From NCBI GenBank assembly GCA_016946835.1, contig JACVTC010000247.1, positions 1 to 64,000 of the forward strand: a stretch of 64,000 bases of DNA, written 5' to 3'. Positions 59,795 to 64,000 of this stretch are shown piece after piece; the first letter of the stretch is position 1, and the number at the start of each line of letters is the position of its first letter. The notes below the pieces were generated by a model. That model saw only the letters and a list, made by a program, of their open reading frames with translations. It was not told the origin of the DNA and made no database searches. The position numbers and the translations under genes are program-made. Origin of the DNA: Neocallimastix lanati (nom. inval.). Its lineage: Eukaryota > Neocallimastigomycota > Neocallimastigomycetes > Neocallimastigales > Neocallimastigaceae.

Positions 59795-60284
59795 AATTTT
59801 TATGATAAATCAATTAATAATTAAATTATAATACTCTCTAATTATTTAAAAGTATTAATAAATTTGTATTAAAATTTATTTTATTATTAATGTATTAATT
59901 TTATTTTTTATTGAAAATTTTATATATTTCATGTAATTTTTTATATTAATATTTATTATAATGATATTATATTGAAACATGTAGCATTTTTATTATTTTA
60001 TACGAAACAAATATTAAATAAAATAAAAAAAAAAAAATTTATATATTACATAAAATAATTAAAAAATTTCTTTTAAATACTAAAAAAGATTTTTTATAAA
60101 AAAAAGAATAAAAAAAAAATATATAAAAGAAATAAATATTCTTATTAATTTTTAAAAATTATTTTTTAAATATTTTTATATTTGTTTTTTAATAAAATAT
60201 ATTTTTTATTTCATTTTAATTCTTTTTTTTTTTTTTTTTTTTTTTTTTTTATTTATTTTTATTTATAGTATATTTTATTAAAAT
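59795..60284. other. AT-rich 3' flank
   Basis: A/T sequence with T30-like run at 60221-60250. No gene. Confidence 0.6.
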
Positions 60285-61675
60285 AATAATGTAATTTTTT
60301 GTTTTGTTTTTATATTAATTTTGAAATTTCAGTAAATTAATTCCATTTTTTTTTTTTTTTTTTTTTTTCATATATTTTGTATTTAACTAAAAAATAATAA
60401 AATTTTATTAATTAAATTATTTATGATCATTTCACATAAAACATAGTGTTCACGTTACTTGATAAATATTAAAAAATACATTTCATATTTTTGAGATAAA
60501 AAAATAAAGAAAAATAAATATAAAATATATTAAAAAATAATAAATAAAATATTTGGTTAATATCTGGATTTAGAATAGTTTTATTTTATTTTTGTTAAAT
60601 TAATTATGAAATTTCAATAAATTAATTCAAAGACTTTACAGATTTTGATTTCCATCATTTTTATATTTAACCAAAATATTATAAGAACTTATTAATTAAA
60701 TTATTTATGATAAATTTACATATAACATATCACGTTACTTGACAAACTATTAAAAAATAAAGAAAAATGAATATAAAATATATTAAAAAATAATAAATAA
60801 AATATTTGGTTAATATCTGGATTTAGAATAGTTTTATTTTATTTTTGTTAAATTAATTATGAAATTTCAATAAATTAATTCAAAGACTTTACAGATTTTG
60901 ATTTCCATCATTTTTATATTTAACCAAAATATTATAAGAACTTATTAATTAAATTATTTATGATAAATTTACATATAACATATCACGTTACTTGACAAAC
61001 TATTAAAAAATACATTTTATTTTTTTGAAATAAAAAAATAAAGAAAAATGAATATAAAACATAATAAAAAAAATAATAATTAAAATATTTGGTAATTTTT
61101 TGGATTTTTCGATAGTTTTATTTTATTTTTGTTAAATTATTTTTGAAATTTCAATAAATTAATTCGGAGATTTTACAGGTTTTAATTTCCATCATTTTTA
61201 TATTTAACTAGAAATTATTGAGAATTTATTATTTAATTTATTTATGTGTAATTTACATATAAAATATTGTTCACGTTACTTGACAAACTATTAAAAAATA
61301 CATTCCTTTTTTTTGAGATAAACAATAAAGAAAAATAAATATAAAATATATTAAAAATTAATAAATAAAATATATAGTTATTATTTGGATTTTTCGATAG
61401 TTTTATTTTGTTTTTGTTAAAATTAATTTCGGAATTTCAATAAATTAATTCAAAGATTTTACAAGATTTAATTTCCATCATTTTTATATTTAACGAAAAA
61501 ATTATAAGAATTCATTAAATATATTATTTATGATTATTTTACATATAACATATCACGTTACTTGACAAATTATTACATAATACATTTCATTGTTTTTAAG
61601 ATAAAAAAATAAAGAAAAATGAATATATAACATAATAAAAAAATAATAAATAAAATATATGGTTATTATTTAAAG
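60285..61675. repeat. ~250-285 bp tandem repeat, five copies
   Basis: Copies share TTTTATTTTTGTTAAATTAA, GAAATTTCAATAAATTAATT, TTTCCATCATTTTTATATTT and CACGTTACTTGACAAACTAT. The ATTTGGTTA-type marker occurs at 60551, 60804, 61087, 61371 and about 61656 (spacings 253, 283, 284 and 285). The copies at 60551 and 60804 are almost identical and lack the T-rich insert of the others. The first copy is interrupted by a T run. It lies exactly between the convergent ankyrin-like paralogs. Confidence 0.9.
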
Positions 61676-62223
61676 TAAAATATATTTATTATTTTTATTT
61701 ATATAAAAAAAATTTAAATAATAATATAAAGTATGAATTAATAAAAAAAATGTAAAAATTTATATAACAATAAATAAAATATATATATATATTTTTATCA
61801 AAAATTTTAAATATAAATTTAAAAATAAAACATTAAATTAACACGAATATTTAAATTTAAAATGAACATGATCATTATTATTAAATTTTTTTATTTACAT
61901 TAAATTTTTTTTATATAACAATAAAATTTAATTACATTAACACAATTTTTTTTTAATATTAAATAATTATATTTATTATATAAAATAAAATTAGTTTTAT
62001 ATAAAATATATTAATTTTACATATTATAAAAAAAATATTAGAATTTAAAAAATATAAAAAATATATAAAAATTTAAGTATATTAATTAAGAAATTAAAAA
62101 ATATATAAATAATAAAATAATAATCTTATTATTATTTTATCATGAAATAAAAATTATTATATGTGAATTTGTCTTTTTTTTTTTTTTTTTTTTATTTTTA
62201 ATGTTTATTTTAATTAATTCTAA
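61676..62223. other. AT-rich 3' flank
   Basis: A/T homopolymers and (AT)n only. Confidence 0.6.
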
Positions 62224-63231
62224 TTAATTATAATTTTTTTTTTGTAAATAGAGTAAAAAAAATTTATTATTATTTTTAAATTCTTCAATTTCTTCGTTTT
62301 TTTTATTTAAAAGAATTCTTTTATATAATTTTCTTTTTCTATTTAAAATTTGTTCAAATTTATTTCTAATCTGGATATCTTTATTTACATCATCATAATT
62401 TCCATTTTTGAAATTTGGGATTTCAATATTTTTTTCAATAATTTCATGTAAGAAATGAAATTCAATATCATTTTCTCTATTTTTATTTAAATATTTAAAT
62501 TGATGATCGAAAAATTTTATTCCATTAAATTTTTCTTTTGATCTTTCATATTTAAGTATTAGAGTTATTTCTCTAAATTTATTTTCTTTAAATAATTTGA
62601 TATACCACATAAATGGTATATTAATTTCCTGCATGATGATTTTTTCTTTTTCTTTTTCTTTTTCAAATCTTCTTCTTTTTTTTTTTTCCATATTATTATT
62701 ATTATTATAATCATTTTTTATTTCTTCGTTGAATAAAGTGATTTGTTCAAATGTTAATATAATTAAATTGAACTCTTTTTGAAAAAGAATTTCAAAATCA
62801 TGACGACTAAATTTATATTTATTTTTAACTAAAATTGAAATATTTTCTTCATTAAAATATTCATTATTAATTAAGTATTTTAATAAACTCATATTATTAT
62901 ATTTTCTATTAATATTAGCTCCTTTATTTGTTAGGAACTCAATTAATTCATATTTTTTATAAATAAATGAATATAATAGTGGAGAAATAAATCTATTATT
63001 TAAAAAATAACAATAATCTAACTGATTAATATTATACCATTTATAAATATTTTTAATAAAAGAATCTTCACATCCATTTTTAATTGCAAAACATATTATA
63101 TCAAAGTTTTTATTTAGTATTTCATTTAAGGGAATAATAAAATTACTTAAAATCTCCTCTAAATTAATATAATCTTTTTTTTCAATATATCGTTTGATTA
63201 TATTAATATTGTTATCCATTTTATTGATCAA
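62224..63231 (-). CDS. Ankyrin-like repeat protein, paralog
   Basis: 335 residues. The ankyrin-like segment SPLLYSFIYKKYELIEFLTN then KGAN (about residues 83-107) aligns with the plus-strand gene at 58646, as do NKNFDIICFAIKNG before it and LKYLINNEYFNEENISILVK after it. A Lys/Arg/Glu-rich run (MEKKKRRRFEKEKEKEK) near residue 180 is followed by the shared INIPFMWYIKLFKENKFREI block. No signal or membrane segment. The stop is followed by A/T DNA. The ATG at 63231 is used; an internal Met at codon 5 is possible. Function unknown beyond likely protein binding. Confidence 0.8.
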   Translation of the reverse strand: MINKMDNNINIIKRYIEKKDYINLEEILSNFIIPLNEILNKNFDIICFAIKNGCEDSFIKNIYKWYNINQLDYCYFLNNRFISPLLYSFIYKKYELIEFLTNKGANINRKYNNMSLLKYLINNEYFNEENISILVKNKYKFSRHDFEILFQKEFNLIILTFEQITLFNEEIKNDYNNNNNMEKKKRRRFEKEKEKEKIIMQEINIPFMWYIKLFKENKFREITLILKYERSKEKFNGIKFFDHQFKYLNKNRENDIEFHFLHEIIEKNIEIPNFKNGNYDDVNKDIQIRNKFEQILNRKRKLYKRILLNKKNEEIEEFKNNNKFFLLYLQKKNYN

Positions 63232-63670
63232 TTAAAAGTTTAAAGTATATAATTATTGATTAAAAAATAATTTTTTTCTTTTTTATAATTAATAAAAATA
63301 ATTTTGATTTCGTAAATATATAAGTGTAAAAAATTTTAGAAATATTAATAAAGTATATTTATTTCAATATTTAAAATTTTAATAATTTAAAAATAAATTT
63401 AATTAATAGTTAAATTCATTAATATACTATTTAAAGTTTTTAATTTCTTTTTGTTAAGTATATATATTATTAAATTAATAAAAGAATTCTTAATAAATTA
63501 AAGTAATATAAAAAAATTAATTATAATTATATATTATTATTTATAATGTAAATTATATAAAAATGAAAAAATATATTTTAATATTTATATCCCTTATTTA
63601 GTTATTACTAAAATATATATATTAAATCATCATTAAAATATTTATTTTTAAATTAAAAGAATCATTTTTA
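63232..63670. other. AT-rich intergenic
   Basis: A/T sequence; no feature supported. Confidence 0.6.
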
Positions 63671-63826
63671 ATGAAATTAATATTATTATTATCATTTATA
63701 ATTAGTATTATTAGCATAATATTAATTATCATCATTTTTTTATTAATTATTTATAAAAAAAAAGAAAATAAAAATACTTATATAATTTTTATATTATATT
63801 ATGTTAATTATAAAATATTTCTTTAA
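63671..63826 (+). CDS. Small membrane-peptide ORF or signal-peptide exon
   Basis: 51 codons from ATG to TAA. Residues 2-28 are almost purely hydrophobic (MKLILLLSFIISIISIILII...), followed by a KKKENKN cluster and a second hydrophobic stretch. This could be a secreted-protein signal exon or a single-pass peptide, but (ATT)n-like DNA gives Ile/Leu runs by chance, so support is weak. The remaining sequence to the window end is A/T only. Confidence 0.2.
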   Translation: MKLILLLSFIISIISIILIIIIFLLIIYKKKENKNTYIIFILYYVNYKIFL

Positions 63827-64000
63827 CTTTTGGTATTAATTTAGTATAAATTTCTTCTTAAAAAAAAAGAAGAAGAAAACAAATCAATAAAAAATTAATA
63901 ACTAATAAAAAAACGAAAAATGATTAAAAATAAAAATAAATAAAATTTAAAAAAATATATATATTAAAAATCACTAATATACAAACAATTTTTTTATATA

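Overview
The window looks like a chromosome segment from an extremely AT-rich eukaryote, most likely an anaerobic gut fungus (Neocallimastigomycota). The evidence is near-pure A/T intergenic DNA full of homopolymers and ATT/AAT microsatellites, Asn-rich reading frames, Ty3/gypsy and Ty1/copia retroelements, a FLYWCH/Mutator-like transposase, a double AAA-ATPase-like/PD-(D/E)XK protein and divergent ankyrin-like proteins. Dictyostelids share some of these traits, so the assignment is an inference. No ordinary metabolic gene is visible. This is a transposon- and repeat-dominated region. All coordinates and comparisons were made by eye.

Region 1 (1-24.7 kb) is a cluster of Ty3/gypsy retrotransposons. 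Element A (about 1-7149) has a structured leader, a gag in broken frames and an intact pol. Element B (7150-16315) is complete, with 615/616-bp LTRs that differ at only two sites and a 4-5 bp target duplication. Element C (about 16320-20430) has lost gag and protease and carries a nonsense codon, a frameshift and a lost integrase cysteine. In both A and B the gag end carries the heptamer TTTAAAC just before the stop, followed by a GGGAG/CTCCC hairpin, and pol lies in the -1 frame. This is a canonical programmed -1 frameshift signal. An LTR-like copy related to C's 3' LTR lies inverted at 21.46-22.31 kb. A minus-strand chromovirus integrase tail with a chromodomain-like end lies at 24.3-24.7 kb.

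Region 2 (24.7-40 kb) is mostly repeats. It holds a short basic ORF, several minisatellites, an isolated copia-type gag (minus strand), two poly(A)-tailed retroposon-like units, a tRNA-Thr(UGU)-like gene with a T-run terminator, a long low-complexity tract, a probable split coding island on the minus strand (35.35-36.28 kb) and a decayed copy of the AAA-ATPase-like gene (38.2-39.0 kb).

Region 3 (40-55.9 kb) has a tRNA-like Pol III-type head, a complete-looking Mutator-like transposase, a 3.3-kb satellite with a ~222-bp higher-order period, the 1266-residue double AAA-ATPase-like protein with a frameshifted nuclease remnant behind it, a second pseudogene fragment of the same family, a near-perfect ~115-bp palindrome and a decayed copia pol followed by its polypurine tract.

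Region 4 (55.9-64 kb) has two convergent paralogous ankyrin-like genes on either side of a ~250-285 bp tandem repeat, and a small membrane-peptide ORF near the right edge. The retroelement genes work together as gag-pol replication modules. The remaining genes show no operon-like or pathway relation.
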